Positions 43,098 to 55,692 of a stretch of DNA of 64,000 nt are shown here, piece by piece (the stretch's first letter is position 1; every line of letters starts with the position of its first letter). The position numbers and the translations under genes were made by a program. This DNA comes from Mytilus californianus (Eukaryota > Mollusca > Bivalvia > Mytilida > Mytilidae). The notes beneath the pieces are model-generated. The model had not been told where the DNA came from, ran no database searches, and saw only the letters and a list, made by a program, of their open reading frames with translations. Where the stretch lies: NCBI RefSeq assembly GCF_021869535.1, contig NW_026262712.1, forward strand, positions 67,798,100 to 67,862,099. The letters run 5' to 3'.

Positions 43098-44463
43098 GTA
43101 TGTACTAGTCTACACATACATAAATGTTGAGAGCACTCAAACCACCCATACATAACATAACCTTTGGACAGTTGTGTAACACAACTGAAGAACCAGGGAC
43201 AGTGGTGTTACAACACAGTCTTCACGCTTAGCCACAGGCCCAGCAGCCCAGGCTTGTAAAATTGTTTTCGGCCTTTAAAATTCATCACTTCAGGCCAACA
43301 GAATTTAACAAAAAAATATCAAAAAATTGAGGTCTGGTCCTGTAGATTGATCATGAAGACTAAACACATAAGAACCAACTGTAAACATTAGTTTGAAAGG
43401 GCTTGAATCATCTCCATAGATGAACATTTAACCATGGAGGAACTTGCACTAGGACAAAACATTGGAAATTATAATCAAAATTATTTCATTCCATTTTTAT
43501 GGCCCCCGCCACTTTACAGTTGTTGGGGCCGTATACATTGTACTTGTATAAAGTTTTACCCTTGTCTGTCATTCTACAAAAAACAATAAAACAGACTTTT
43601 TTTCTAAATGCCTTCACATATAAAGTTGATTCTTAGCTCACCTAGCTCGAAGGGCCAAGTGAGCTTTCCTCATCACTTGGCGTTCGTTGTCGGTAACTTT
43701 TACAAAAATCTTCTCCTCTGAAACTACTGGGCCAAATTTAACCAAACTTGGCCACAATCATCATTGGGGTATCTATTTTAAAAAATGTGTCTGATGACCC
43801 CGCCTGCCAACCAAGATGGGCGACATGGCTAAAAATAGAACATTGGGGTAAAATGCAAGTTTTGTCTAATGTTTAGAAAACTGTTATAAATAGAGAAAAT
43901 CTGATGGCCAAAAATGTTCAAAATATTGAGCTCTACCAATTGTCCTTAAATGACTAATTTTATCATTTTTTTAAAAAATTTTGCCTACTATCTTGAAAAC
44001 TATAATAGATAAAGAGAAACTTATATTGCAAAAATGATCAGCAAGACAAGTTCTACAATTAAGTCTGCATGTTTGAAAACGTCAGTCAACTCCTTATTAG
44101 AGTTATTGCCCTTTGATGACCATTTTTTACCAATTTTTTTGTGTTTTTGCTTTATATCTTAAAAATTATAATAGATAGATAGAAACTTAAATTAGCAAAA
44201 AAGACCAGCAAGACAAGATCTACAGTTAAGATGGAATGGATTAATTGTCCGACAACTCCTTATTGGAGTTATTGCCTTTTAATGACGATTTTCAATCGTC
44301 TGTTAACTTTTACAAAAATCATCTCCTCTGAAACTACTTGGCCACAATCATCATTGGGGTATTTAGTTTGAAGAATGTGTCCGTTGACCTCGCCTGCCAA
44401 CCAAGATGGCAGACATAGCACAAAATAGAACAAAGGGGTAAAATGCAAGTTTTGTCTATTATT

Positions 44464-45748
44464 AGTCCCCTACCGAAGAAGTCGAAGGGGACTTTAGGTT
44501 TGCACTCTGTCTATCTGTCAGTCCGGCAAATCAGTTTTCCACACTTTTTTCTTCATGCTTGAAGATATTAATTTGATATTTGGTGTATTGTTTTATCATG
44601 ACAAGTTACAGATCAAATTCGAATTTTGTTCATGTGTGATGATTTTGTGCAGAGTTATTGTCCCTGAACTTAAAAAATTCATTCATAAATCAGTTTTCCG
44701 CATTTTTTTTTCGTCATGCTTGAAGATATTGATTTGATAACTGCTATATAGTTTTATCATGACAAGTTACAGATCAATTTCAAATTTTGTTCCGGTCTTA
44801 TGATTTTGTGCAGAGTTATGGTCCTTGGACTTAGAAAATTCACTTAAATAAACAGTTTTCCACACTTTTTTGCGGTCATATATTGGTATCACGTCGTCCG
44901 AAGACACTTGGTTTTCGGACAATAACTTTAGTACTAGTTAATAGAAATCTATGAAATTTAAACACAAGGTTTATAACCACAAAAGGAAGGTTTGGATTGA
45001 TTTTGGGGGTTATGGTCCTAACAGTTTAGGAATTAGGGGCCAAAATAAGTATTTTTCTAGTTTTCAGACAATAACTTGTGGAACGGTGTATGGATCTCTC
45101 TGAAATTGTACAACAAGTTTCCATACCACAAAGGGATGGTTAGAATTGGCTTTGGGGGTAATGGCTCAATCCGTTTAGGAATTAGGTGCAAAAAAGGGGA
45201 AAAAACAAGGGTTTCCTTGTTAATGGACAATCACTTTTAAGTACAATGTTAAATTTGGATTTACCTCCAAAAGAAGATTTTGGCCAATAAAAAAGGGGGG
45301 GGGGGGTGAAATTTTTCGCAACAGCATAGTGTATCGCACTAAAGAAAAAAAAAAGGGGGGTACATTTTTTTGGGGGGGGGGGGGGTAGAATTCGCAACAG
45401 CATAGTGTATTGCACAAAAGCAAAAAATTGAATATAAATTCAAATCATATAACCAATTCTAAGTTCTTTGACTACAGTTATTCTGTGTCAGAAACCTATT
45501 ATGTGTCAAACATTTAATTTCAATCCAAATTCAGACCTGTATCAAGCACGAATATTGTGTCCATTTTTGCCCCAACTGTTCAGGGTTGGACATGTGCGGT
45601 CGTATCAGGCTGTGCTCAGCGAAGCAATTTATTTTCGTCATGCTAGAAGATATTGACTTGATACATGTTATATAGTTTACACCATGACAAGTTATAGATC
45701 AAGTTAGCATTTTGTTCCAGTACGATGAATTTTAACCGGTAGGGGACT
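44464..45748 (+). mobile_element. Element B, nested in element A
   Basis: Ends AGTCCCCTACCG (44464-44475) and CGGTAGGGGACT (45737-45748) are exact inverted repeats; some 40 further bases up to the resumption of element A may also belong to it. The interior holds repeated units (CAGTTTTCC.CA.TTTTTTT, TGCTTGAAGATATT, TATCATGACAAGTTACAG). Interrupted by element C. Non-coding. Confidence 0.75.
44871..45622 (-). mobile_element. Element C, nested in element B
   Basis: Starts TGCGGTCATATATTGGTATC and ends GCGGTCGTATCAGGCTGTGC. It is the reverse of the larger relative at 55497-57869 (shared units ACAATAACTT.TG.A, TTCCA.ACCACAAAGG, CAACTGTTCAGGGTTGGAC). It breaks a B unit between CACACTTTTT and TTTTCGTCATGCTAG, which are contiguous elsewhere in B. 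It contains G-runs (45295-45307 and 45371-45386) that give spurious Pro-rich frames. Confidence 0.75.
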
Positions 45749-46774
45749 ATGTATTGCTATGCAATACACTGTACTCTCAGAATGCTTGTTTCGAAACTGT
45801 TATAAATAGAGATAATCTGACAAGGGCAAAATGTTCAGAACGTTGAGCTTTACCAATTGTCCTTATGCTTAAAACTGTTAGATGAAGATAGAGAGAAACT
45901 AAACAGACTAAATGATCAGCAATACAAGATCAACAAAACAGATTTTCATCATGAATTCTATTCTCCTCTACAATTTTGGAGAGTGTCCTTTGTTGAATAT
46001 GTACATAGACCAAGGTGAGCGACACAGGCTCTTTAGAGCCTCTAATTTGTTGAGCTTTTTCATTGGGGAAAAAGGGATATTGGATGGATTTATCATGTTC
46101 ATACAAACTTTCTTGATGATTTTTTTATTACAACAGTTTAACATACATGTAAATAGCTAGAATCATCTAGCATGATTTACCATGCACATTGACACTGTAG
46201 ATTGGGAAACATTCCATGGCAGAAACAGCTTCTTGCTAAAAAAAATTCAATTATTGAAAACCTTATGACATGAATTATGACCATTCACCTTAACTATTAG
46301 TAAACTTGTTTTGTTCCACAAATAAATCATTAGAATAAGTGACAATGTTATAAACAATTAAGATGTTGTAGTACAGCATACATGTACATCTAAAAATGCA
46401 GAACAAATAGTCAGTGTGCTTTTTCAATTCAAGATCATGTGTCTTCTTCCTGAAAAAATTACATAATGAAAGATTTCATGACTAATTTATGACAGTCACC
46501 TAAATTATTTGGTTGATTGAATAAGGACAATGGTTAATAATATATTATAATGTATGTTCAAATTTAATGTGTAGTACATGAATGATATGCAGGTGTAATC
46601 ATGATATTTACATGACTTTTGAATTTCAACAACAAAAAAGAGTAAATGTCTTAGTATATATAAGAAATTTAAAAACATTGTATATATATGCATCATATAT
46701 CTGACACATCATGATCAGTAATTAGATTTCCATCTACATATATAACATGTACAATGTTTTTCAAAAGCAAATCA

Positions 46775-47240
46775 ACATGCTTTAAAGTGTCAAATACAAT
46801 TTACTCATGTTCACATAATAGCCTCGGTTTAAATTTCCATTGGTGCAGTTAGACAAACTACATTTAACAAATAAAATGTATTTTCTAGAGCAGCTACATT
46901 GTATGTCTAAAAGTGTCAATTAATAGGTTGACATGTCAGCCTCTGGTTTAAATTTCCATTCATTGGCGAAGTTGTACAAACTACATACATATGATATAAA
47001 ACATGTAATTCTAAATTAGATATGCTTTAAAGGGTCAAATATAATGTACTGAGTGCGCATGTCAGCCTCTGGTTTAGATTTCCATTAATTGGTTCAGTTG
47101 TACAAACTACATATAACATGTATTTAGAATAACATGTATTTCTAAATACTTGTTAGAAATTAGTGTCAGACACTAAGTTCCCATGTTAGCCTCTTGTTTA
47201 ATCTCTATTAATTGATGCAGTTGTACAAACTATTAAATTT
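46775..47240 (+). repeat. Intronic minisatellite, about 120-bp unit, about four copies
   Basis: A core of GCCTCTGGTTTAAATTTCC, ATT.ATTGG.G.AGTTGTAC and AAACTACAT recurs near 46822, 46940, 47066 and 47190, with more variable spacers (TATGCTTTAAAG.GTCAA). Non-coding, inside the catenin intron. Confidence 0.7.
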
Positions 47241-48165
47241 CATTTCTTTTGCTTTGTCGGTACATGTATTTTCTCACGCTGTAATATGATTTCAATAATT
47301 TATTATTAAAACGAACACGAACAAATTGTGTAGGAAATGATGTAAGCTAATAAATAGTGGAACAGTCACTGACATTCCAATCATTATGTATTTATAACAC
47401 CTGAATGAGCAGCTCTGTGAGTCAGTTAGGAAAAGGGTTTTACCTGTAAACACTGTTTTTACCTGTAGTGTAAATTAAAAAATCAAATAAATTCGATATA
47501 ATTTCAGTAATATTTAAATCAAATTGAACTTGTATCAGAACATTAAAATTTTATAGGTGTAAAAACATTTATATATGTTTATCTTGACAAACTTCTTTGA
47601 AGTGCTGATAAAAAATTTCCTTTTTTGAACCCTTATCAAAGGACAGAAAAAATGACAACACACATTTGAATACACAATACCTTGAACTCCCACAAAATAT
47701 TTGTGAACTCATACACCCAGACACATTCTCCTCATTGTCCTTTTGTCTAGGTCGTCGTAACATGTAAAAAATGTAAATGTACAATTGTACATGTACATAA
47801 ATCAGTGCACATATATCTGGATATTATTGGAATGTAATTAAAGCATTTTATTGATATACAATATACATTGATTCATTGTATTGTGACAGTGCATGTATAT
47901 TGTAAATTAGTGAGTTACTATTCATGTAATCCTTTGTGGAAAAAAATATATCTAACAGATATTCAGAAACAGTTACATGTAAGAAAATAAGATTTATTGG
48001 AAACTTTGTGTAAACAGAATAAGTTGGATATATGACAAAGTATAATATGAATTAAAATATTTGGATATGCATTCATATATTTCATTTGTGGATTCAAAAT
48101 AATTAACCAGTGTGTGTGCTTTGCTTGTGGATTAACATTCAAGTTATGGATTATTAATTTTTTAG

Positions 48166-48237
48166 GAAGCAGAATTTGAAAGATTAACCAGAAAATTAGA
48201 AGCAGAAAGAGAAACTGTAGGACATAAATTTGGGGAG
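48166..48237 (+). CDS. p120/delta-catenin family protein, second coding exon
   Basis: Acceptor TTATTAATTTTTTAG, donor GGGGAG|GTGAGT, 24 codons, phase 0 at both ends. It encodes EAEFERLTRKLEAERETVGH and KFGE, a charged heptad-rich segment that completes the N-terminal coiled coil typical of the family. In the vertebrate proteins this region is alternatively included through start-site choice and mediates isoform-specific interactions; whether that holds here is unknown. No later exon was recognised up to the window end. Confidence 0.82.
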
Positions 48238-48696
48238 GTGAGTAAAGAAAAGATCACAAGAATAGATGTATATATAGAGATAGGCCATGGAACATCACAC
48301 CCCAATTCTTCTTTAAATCCTGGATTGTCTTGTCTTGTTCTCTGATGGTTTCTATCAACTACAACTCACTGTTCTCCCCAAGGCTTTTTAACATCATGGT
48401 AATGTGATGCAATGTTAATTTATTTCCTTATAGATTGTGTTTAAGATGTGATGCTATAATTTCTAGTAACAAGATGGTATTTCAAAATTCCAAGTAAAGC
48501 AGTATACTGTCACTGGAATGATTTCATCATGTTCATATAGTAATGAAATGAATGTCACAAGAAATGGAAGGTGATCATACCTATAAAAAGATGCTTTAAT
48601 AGAGTTAAATATATACAATTGCAGACTGCTTGAATTGTTAGGCCTTCAGAATTTTTATTTATATTTATGTCATGATTGACTTCTAATTTGACCCAA
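48238..48696. other. Catenin gene, intron 2 start
   Basis: No exon found. A phrase at about 48370-48425 (CACTGTTCTCCCCAAGGC) resembles the end of the hAT-like element at 41019, a relic. Confidence 0.5.
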
Positions 48697-49573
48697 ACAC
48701 TGGGAAAGCCATTTGGTTAATGCGCCTGCTTATTATCTAGAAGCCTGGAATACATCTAAAAATATGGACTATGGTTAAAAGATAACCAGTAATCTCTAAA
48801 TATAGATGTTTGACAAAGAATTAGATGTTTGACAGGGAATTAGATGTCCGTCTTTAACTTTAGCTGTTTGCTGTATTTTTAGACGTTTACCGTAATCCCT
48901 CTCATACTCTTAGATAATGATGTCCCTTTAAACTCGTGTGAACGATAACGTGTGTATTATAACGTTAGCTATATATAGTATTGAAATGTTCCAGTTAAAT
49001 CAATGCACATGATTTATCTAGTTTGACGGGAATTACCTGTTCGTCCGACAAAACTGATGTGTATTGAGTTGTCAATAATAAAACCAGTGATGCGTGAGCG
49101 ACGGTTATAAAAACATTGTTGTAAGGAGATGAATACATAAACAATGTTTACAGAATCTGTTAAAACTAACCATCTTATTTCCCTTCGTTTAAACGATGTT
49201 TTTTGAAAATATAGTTACCTGTAAATTAAGACAGAAACAGATAATATAGATCTATGAGTTAGATGGTTATAAATATTTTTTCATGGAAGCTTTTATCAGT
49301 GTTGCAGGTTTTTTATTTTTGGCCATGGCGTTGTCAGTTTGTTTTCGATCTATGAGTTTGACTGTCCCTCTTGTATCTATCGTCCCTCTTTCGAACTAAG
49401 GGGAAAGATCGACATACAAATACGAAACGCTTTTAAGCATGGCTTTCCTGATGAATTAAATATCGAATTTTTTCATTGGTCAATAATAAAAATCTATTTA
49501 AATACAACCAATGGACAAGATGAATACACGTGGTAACTTTGTAATACACAACTACAAATTTATGAATGGAAGT
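48697..49573 (+). repeat. Left arm of a large inverted repeat (about 880 bp)
   Basis: From GGGAAAGCCATTTGG to about AATTTATGAATGGAAGTGG, it is the reverse complement of 61962-63598 apart from an insertion in that arm and small indels; this arm has about 60 extra bases near 49312-49378 that carry R1 sequence. The arms agree closely over long runs. They are probably two copies of one dispersed element in opposite orientation. Confidence 0.85.
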
Positions 49574-52500
49574 GGTTTAATCAAATTAAAGGTTCAAATT
49601 GACAAATGTGATTAACTGAGTTTTATTTCTATTTTTTGTCAATTGTCAATAGCCTATAGTATATTCATTCTACAACAAAGGATGCCGTTATAATCGATAA
49701 GTATGTTTCAGCTGGGAACAGTATCATGAATATTTATTGACAAATCTTGTGTATTGGAGGTAAGGGGTACCCTAAGGGTAAATACAATCCATACCATCTG
49801 AAAGAAAAACTTTTCACGAATCGAATGGTGTATGGAACAATAAATTTGAGAATGAATTGACAGCAAAATAAGGGTTTGAAGCGGAGAGGTGAAAAAAGTA
49901 GTTGGGTACCTTCTCGTACATATACGTTGATAGTGGGGCTTCCCATGGATAGAAACAAGTGCCTGTGACCTTGTCATATATCAATAAACAAAAACAGACC
50001 ATGAAACCAAAATTAAAGATTTGTTTAGATATGTATATATGCGAGTGTGGGTGGTGGTGGTGTCATGTATTGGGGATGATGGTGGTCGTGGAGGGGGGGT
50101 CAGGTCTTCATTTCTATATCTTTTCGTTATTTTTGGATCCATTTCTTTCTACTCTTTTATTTGCTGCCAATTGTCCTCTATTCTTTATAGTTCATCACAC
50201 CTTTAATCTGTTTTCTATATTTTTTGGGCACATTTTTTTCTAGTCTTTACTTTTTGACCATTATTCTCTAATCTGTAAACCCCATGCATACCCTCATTCA
50301 CGGTAAACCATTCATACCCTCATTCATGGTAACCTATTCATACCCTCATACATGGTAATTAAAACAAGAAAAAAATGTGTATACACATATTACTGTACTA
50401 TCATAGAAAAAGAATGGATATTGGGTATCCATCCACGACACAAAATCAGTACAAAAAAACACACAACAAGCAAAGGAACAGCGCTTTTATTGCTGTTCTT
50501 TATCTCAAATGTGAGTAAAGGTTTTCTAAAAGTACAATATCATTTTATTAATGATATATATATATAAGGCACAGACCATTCATGTTTTGTGGAGGGGGAC
50601 TTAAGGTTTTTTTTTTAAGACAAATCATTGGTTTCCATAAAAAAAAATAAAGGGGAAAAACACGACATTCAGTTTAAAAAAATGCTGTATGCATTGAAAA
50701 AAAAATCGTTTGTTGTTTAATAAAGTCCGAAAAAGACTGTTCTGGGAAAGACACATTCCCCAGAAACCGTATACAATGTGAATGTTTGGAAATAAAGACG
50801 TATCTCATATCGATACTAACATTCCTGACACTAAACATCTATTTTTACATATTCTTTTCAGAACTATTTTAGTTGGTAATTTCTTTCCTGATCAGAAGAT
50901 TTCTCTTGTTAATCGATCTTGATCCTGTAATATTGTATTAGAAATCAATAAATATATTCGTATTAATTCCAACATGGAAGTAATATTGAAAGGAATAACA
51001 ACGTCGTCACTTCAAAGGTTTCATCTGCGTTACCGCCCATCTTTCGATAACTCGTTAATTGGTTTAATATATGGCATGGTAATTGACTCTCGGCATGTGA
51101 TAGATCAAATCACTGACACTTTTCGGTCATTTTCGTGTTTCCGGAAAATTACGAATAGACCAGTTGTTGTCGTATGTACGTACGAAGTAACCCGAATAGT
51201 TCACTCGTTACATTCCGCTGCTGTACGCTACCGAATAGAGTCAGTCGTTCAATGTTAATTTTAGTCTATTTTTCCTATTTATGTCTTTTTCGATCTTAAT
51301 AGTTTAGGCCGACAGTTATCACATATTGAATTTAAGAAAAGGGGTGGATCATTTTCAATTTTAATACTTAAAACCAGTTAATTAAGAAGCCATTTCTGAA
51401 AGTTAAGAAGATGATTGTACAAAAAATATTTTTCGACCCCCTTTTATTAAATACGAATAATCCAAGTCTTCCGTGTATACCAGGCAAATTAAATATTCAC
51501 AATTTTAAACGTTTCTATTCTTTAATTTGTACATAAACAAATTCATATAAAATAAATTTGCGGTTAGACAGATAGCGTCAAGCTCGTTTTGTATGGTTGA
51601 TTTTCTTTTTGCTGTAACGTGCTACATTAATATTAGTATTCAATTGTAAACACTTTTTAAAATAGATATAAATTTAACATGTTTACGAACTTATGATCCC
51701 GATTTTAATTGTCCAGTTTCAATAACGTAATCAATTACTTGAAAGTAAATATTTTTATAAATCTCGATAAACTTGGCACATTTCAACAGTAAAATATTCT
51801 ATGTCTACATCTGTCTACATTATTTTGTTCAACATCATGTGAAACCTGATCGATTCATCGGTATTTAACTGTTTTACTCGGGATCCGCTTTTAACCGGAA
51901 AATACTTTTAGAACAGTTTAAAACAAACGGTAAAAAGCAAAAATATGCTAAATTAAGTACAATTTTCCATGCTAAACTGTTGTAGGTTGAACAATTCTCG
52001 TCCGTTTTTCAAGTTTTTTACATCATACGACTTCTTTCTGAAGGTAGAGGTTTTATATGATACAGCGCCACCTTCTTATTAATAAACCTCGGATTTCACA
52101 CAGGTGCTTTATAATTACCGGACTCGATAAAATCACGTGACTGAAAATTCCAGATGCCATTTTAGAACCGCGGTATCACAGATAGTAACCAAAGGGGTCT
52201 TGCCGCTGAGACTATAATTGGATAAAATCATATGACTTTAGTACAGAGCTCTGCAGGCTGTTAATACATGCTAATTAGTCGTTGTTATTCCTTTTAAATA
52301 TTACTTCCATGATTCCAATAAGCATGTAGTTTACATAAATGCTTTTGGATATAGACATTACACAAAGGTGTCAATATTTACACACCCATCGATAAGTTGT
52401 CATAAATCACGCATGTTGAAGCTGGGGTTAATTAACGACCAGTTTAGGAAGTCAGATCAAGCTGTGTGTGATTTTAGATCTAGATATCTAGATGAGCAGA

Positions 52501-52589
52501 TACAGTAGCAATAAAACTATGTTAGAAAATTTTTTGGTGACCCCGACTGGGGGAGGGGGCACGTGCCCCCTAAGCCCCCCGGTAAATCC
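49574..52589. other. Non-coding stretch, probably intronic
   Basis: 50095-50290 matches 59215-59420 (family R8: TATTCTTTATAGTTCATC, ATCTGTAAACCCCAT). 50276-50360 holds three units of a 27-28 bp repeat (CATACCCTCATTCATGGTAA). The 94-codon frame at 50974-51258 has no recognised domain. The rest is AT-rich. Confidence 0.45.
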
Positions 52590-52770
52590 GCCACTGCAAT
52601 GAGACAACTCTCCATCCAAGTAACAATTTATAAAAGTAAACCATTATAGGTCAAGGTAAGGCCTTCAACACGGAGCCTTGGCTCACACCGAACAGCATGC
52701 TATAAAGGCCCCCAAAAATTACTAGTGTAAAACCATTCAAACGGGAAAACCAACGGTCTATAAATCTATA
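52590..52770 (+). repeat. Interspersed repeat, family R2 (5'-truncated)
   Basis: Starts within CAATGAGACAACTCTCC and runs through ACGGAGCCTTGGCTCACACC and GGGAAAACCAACGGTCTA. It directly abuts a GC-rich CCCCGACTGGGGGAGGGGGC block that ends in GCCACTG, a relic of the MITE family at 52907. Confidence 0.75.
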
Positions 52771-52906
52771 TAAAAATACTATGTTCCAGAGTCAGCTCAG
52801 TAATGTGTACGTTGACCAATACTCGGCCCCGTCCCCTTCAGAGTCTGTAGCCCCATATTTCTTAGTAACTTAAGATAATCTTTTTTATGAAATGGTGTGT
52901 TTAACA

Positions 52907-53046
52907 TAGGCGGGTCCAGGAGGCCCCCCCCCCCCCTCATTTGTGGGGAAAATTTATTACATAGGGAATCACTGAGACACGACTGGAGCCCCCTTCTAGG
53001 ACAGTCCATGTCCCCCTTTATGAGCATTTCTGGATCTGCCACTGTA
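52907..53046 (-). mobile_element. Short TIR element (CAGTGGCGGATCCAG family)
   Basis: Ends CATAGGCGGGTCCAGGAGG and TTCTGGATCTGCCACTG are near-inverted repeats. The interior has a C-run and GGGGAAAATTTATTACATAG. The relative at 63598-63767 is in the opposite orientation. CAG...CTG-type ends suggest a hAT-derived MITE; no clear target duplication. Confidence 0.6.
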
Positions 53047-55494
53047 TAATTACATAATTCGTTCTTGTTATTACGTCCAATTAATATTCTCTTTATAAAT
53101 GTCATGTGACCGAAACACAAAATGGACAAAGTTGTATACAGACAAACCTGGGTAAACCGGACCCTGAAAACACCGGATTCCTGTCTATTCCGGTCCCAAT
53201 ATTTTCCTTTCATAACCTTTGCAAAAATACCCTCTATAAACCGGACCCTGTGTATTCCGAATTCCGATCTCATTAGGAAGTCCCATTACACATAATTGCA
53301 TTATTAAATGCATGTCAAAATCGGTTAAATTTATTTTACTGTACATCATGATCGAGTATTGATCGCCGTCAATCAACACAAATTTGTTTACACAAGAGGG
53401 TCCTTACGAGTATTAAACCGTGACATTGTAGTGAACTGTTTTTATAAACAATATTAAGTGGTCATTAAAATAAGTTAGTTCAAACAAGAATACAGAAACT
53501 TTATGTACGCCTAAAAGAGAAAATAAGATTTTGATAACATTCTTAATAGCCTTCGCCGAAAAGGTCTCGCAAAGAACTTACATTAAAACAAAAGTACAAT
53601 CTTATTACGGAATATGATAAAAACACCTAAGCCAACGCAAAAAGATCTGCATTACAGTTTGGGATTGGCAAAACAATTGTTTCATACATTTAAAAGAGAA
53701 GTGGTGAATATAAAACAATTTACGAGGACAACACAACATCTGCAAGAGAACTGTACAGTGCATGATAACCTATAAAATGAACTAACAATCGCCATGGTTT
53801 ATATATTTAATTAATTTTACCGGCATATAGCATTATTACAATGAAAAAAATAATTATCTATTTTTTTAAAATCTAATATATCAAACTATTATATTCTTTT
53901 AAACTTTAATGTCGAAACACTATTCCACCATTTATTAGATTGCACTTTCATATATAATAGCTAAATGTCTTAAATGTTAACATTCCTGGATGAGAATAGA
54001 CCAATATTCGCCAAAAAAAAAAATATTACTTATCTTCAATAACGAATTCTAAAATGTATTAAATAATTCTTTTATAGTAGATTTGACTTTTAAAGTAAAT
54101 TTTAATAGCGAAATTATGCACGTAATTTAAATATTTGCATGCCAGTAATCAATTTGATCTTGAACTTGACTTAGCTCACAATAGAGAGCTGAAATCAATT
54201 TTGTCAACTGCACGAGATTTTCATACGGCGGCAAATAGCATGTAACTAACACAAGTGATAAAACTGACCGACTGTGGAAAGTCAATTCAGGGTTAAATTT
54301 GATGTGTAATGATTGACATTGTTGTGCGTTAGCGTTGAGGCTCTTAAGGAAAGTTCATTACGATTGATTAACAAGAATCTAAATTAGTGCTGTATTTTTT
54401 AAATCGCATTTAAGTTTGGGTGGGAACGGGTTTTTTTTTCTTTTAGTTGTTTTTTTTTATGGAGAGGATCAAAGGGGTTGGTGTTAACTATTTAAAGTGT
54501 ATAGGACATTTGGATAAAAAATTTCAAATGGTCACAAATTGTTTTTTAAACAATTAAAAGCGTCATCAGTTACTATTTTTAGACTACAATGGGATGAGAT
54601 GGGTTTTTTTTCGGGAAGGGACGTTAGATTACTTTCTGCTTGATATGTTCCATTTTCAGTTTGATGTTCTTTGTTCTTTCCAGCATATATACTAATACTT
54701 ATAACGGGCACATCCGGGTAAGCCGGGACCGGAGGAACTCCTGTGGACATATTTTTGAAGGGTGTTTTAAGAGCACATTATAAGACATTTCAAGCATTAT
54801 ACAGGTTCTTAGGGTACACTTTTTAAAGGAAGGGAATTCAATTGCTGTTCGTTTGGCTAACATTTATTTTAAACATTTGTTTTTTTGTTTGTTTTATTTA
54901 ATTCTGTTTCGCCCAGTAGTCTATTCTATAAACAAAATCCAGACCCTCACACTTGCATTGTTTGTCTTTTTTTTTATAATTGTTGGAATAAAACAACACA
55001 TATTGATACTTGTCAACAACAATTAAACAACTTATTTAGTTGTATACCGATGGTATTTGATTTCTGAATGATAAATACCGTTTTTATTTGTTTTGTTAAG
55101 TGGCAAATATTTCATGCATATTTATGGCGATAATGATATCAGGAGAAACACTTAGGTTAAAACAGTTTAATTGCTGAAAACTGGAAAAGACCATGCATTG
55201 AAGTTAAGTAAACATTTTGTTTTTATATTTCCTATAGACCATGCATTGAAGTTAAGTGTACATATGTTTCTCAGTTTATTGCCTACTATAGCTATGATAT
55301 TATTCTTCCATTGAAACGAGCATGACCTGTATGTACATCACCATTAGCTATCAATCTGTTGGCAGATTAGTTAGAATAGACCTTTGTCAAGGTATCTTAT
55401 AATTGTGTTTGTTTGGTAAATACAAAATGCATGCGCCTAGAGGATAGTTTTTAAAGTTAATTTTAAAACTTTAGCATTACATCCACCAATAAAA
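53047..55494. other. Non-coding stretch, probably intronic
   Basis: The minus-strand frame 52797-53273 overlaps the MITE and is not a gene. A 21-base phrase (ACCATGCATTGAAGTTAAGT) is directly repeated at 55190 and 55239. Otherwise nothing recognised. Confidence 0.45.
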
Positions 55495-55692
55495 TGCTCC
55501 GCAGGGCGCAGCTTGATACGACCGCAGAGGTCGAACCCTAAACAGTTGGGGGAAGTATGGACACAACATTCAAGCTTGATACAGCTTTGGATTTGGATTG
55601 TGATTAAATATTTGACACAGCATAGGTTTCTAACACAGATTGAATGTGGTCTAAGAACTTAAAAATTTAAATTGGACGTTCACCTATTATGG

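Larger units (their letters stand above)
43635..46045 (+). mobile_element. Element A: AGCTCACC/GGTGAGC-ended element hosting two nested insertions
   Basis: Begins AGCTCACCTAGCTCGAAGGG (with a local hairpin to AAGTGAGCT) and ends AGGTGAGCGACACAGGCTC, TTTAGAGCC. The inner ends AGCTCACCT and AGGTGAGC are inverted. The interior is imperfect repeats around ACTGTTATAAATAGAGA, GAGCTCTACCAATTGTCC and AATCTTCTCCTCTGAAAC. It resumes after element B at about 45786 (GAAACTGTTATAAATAGAGA). No protein-coding frame. Confidence 0.75.
43098..48165. other. First coding intron of the catenin gene (5.07 kb)
   Basis: A phase-0 intron. It contains the nested transposons at 43635-46045, a 120-bp minisatellite at 46775-47240 and AT-rich sequence otherwise. 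The minus-strand frame 47569-47784 has no support. Confidence 0.7.

Noticed and set aside
45182-45423. Proline-rich minus-strand proteins
   Set aside because: They are translations of the G-runs in nested element C, in two overlapping frames at once.
50974-51258. 94-codon open frame as a gene
   Set aside because: No recognisable domain, no splice sites of quality and no similarity to anything else in the window.
52797-53273. 158-codon minus-strand open frame
   Set aside because: It covers a MITE with C-runs (52907-53046) and intronic sequence; no homology recognised.
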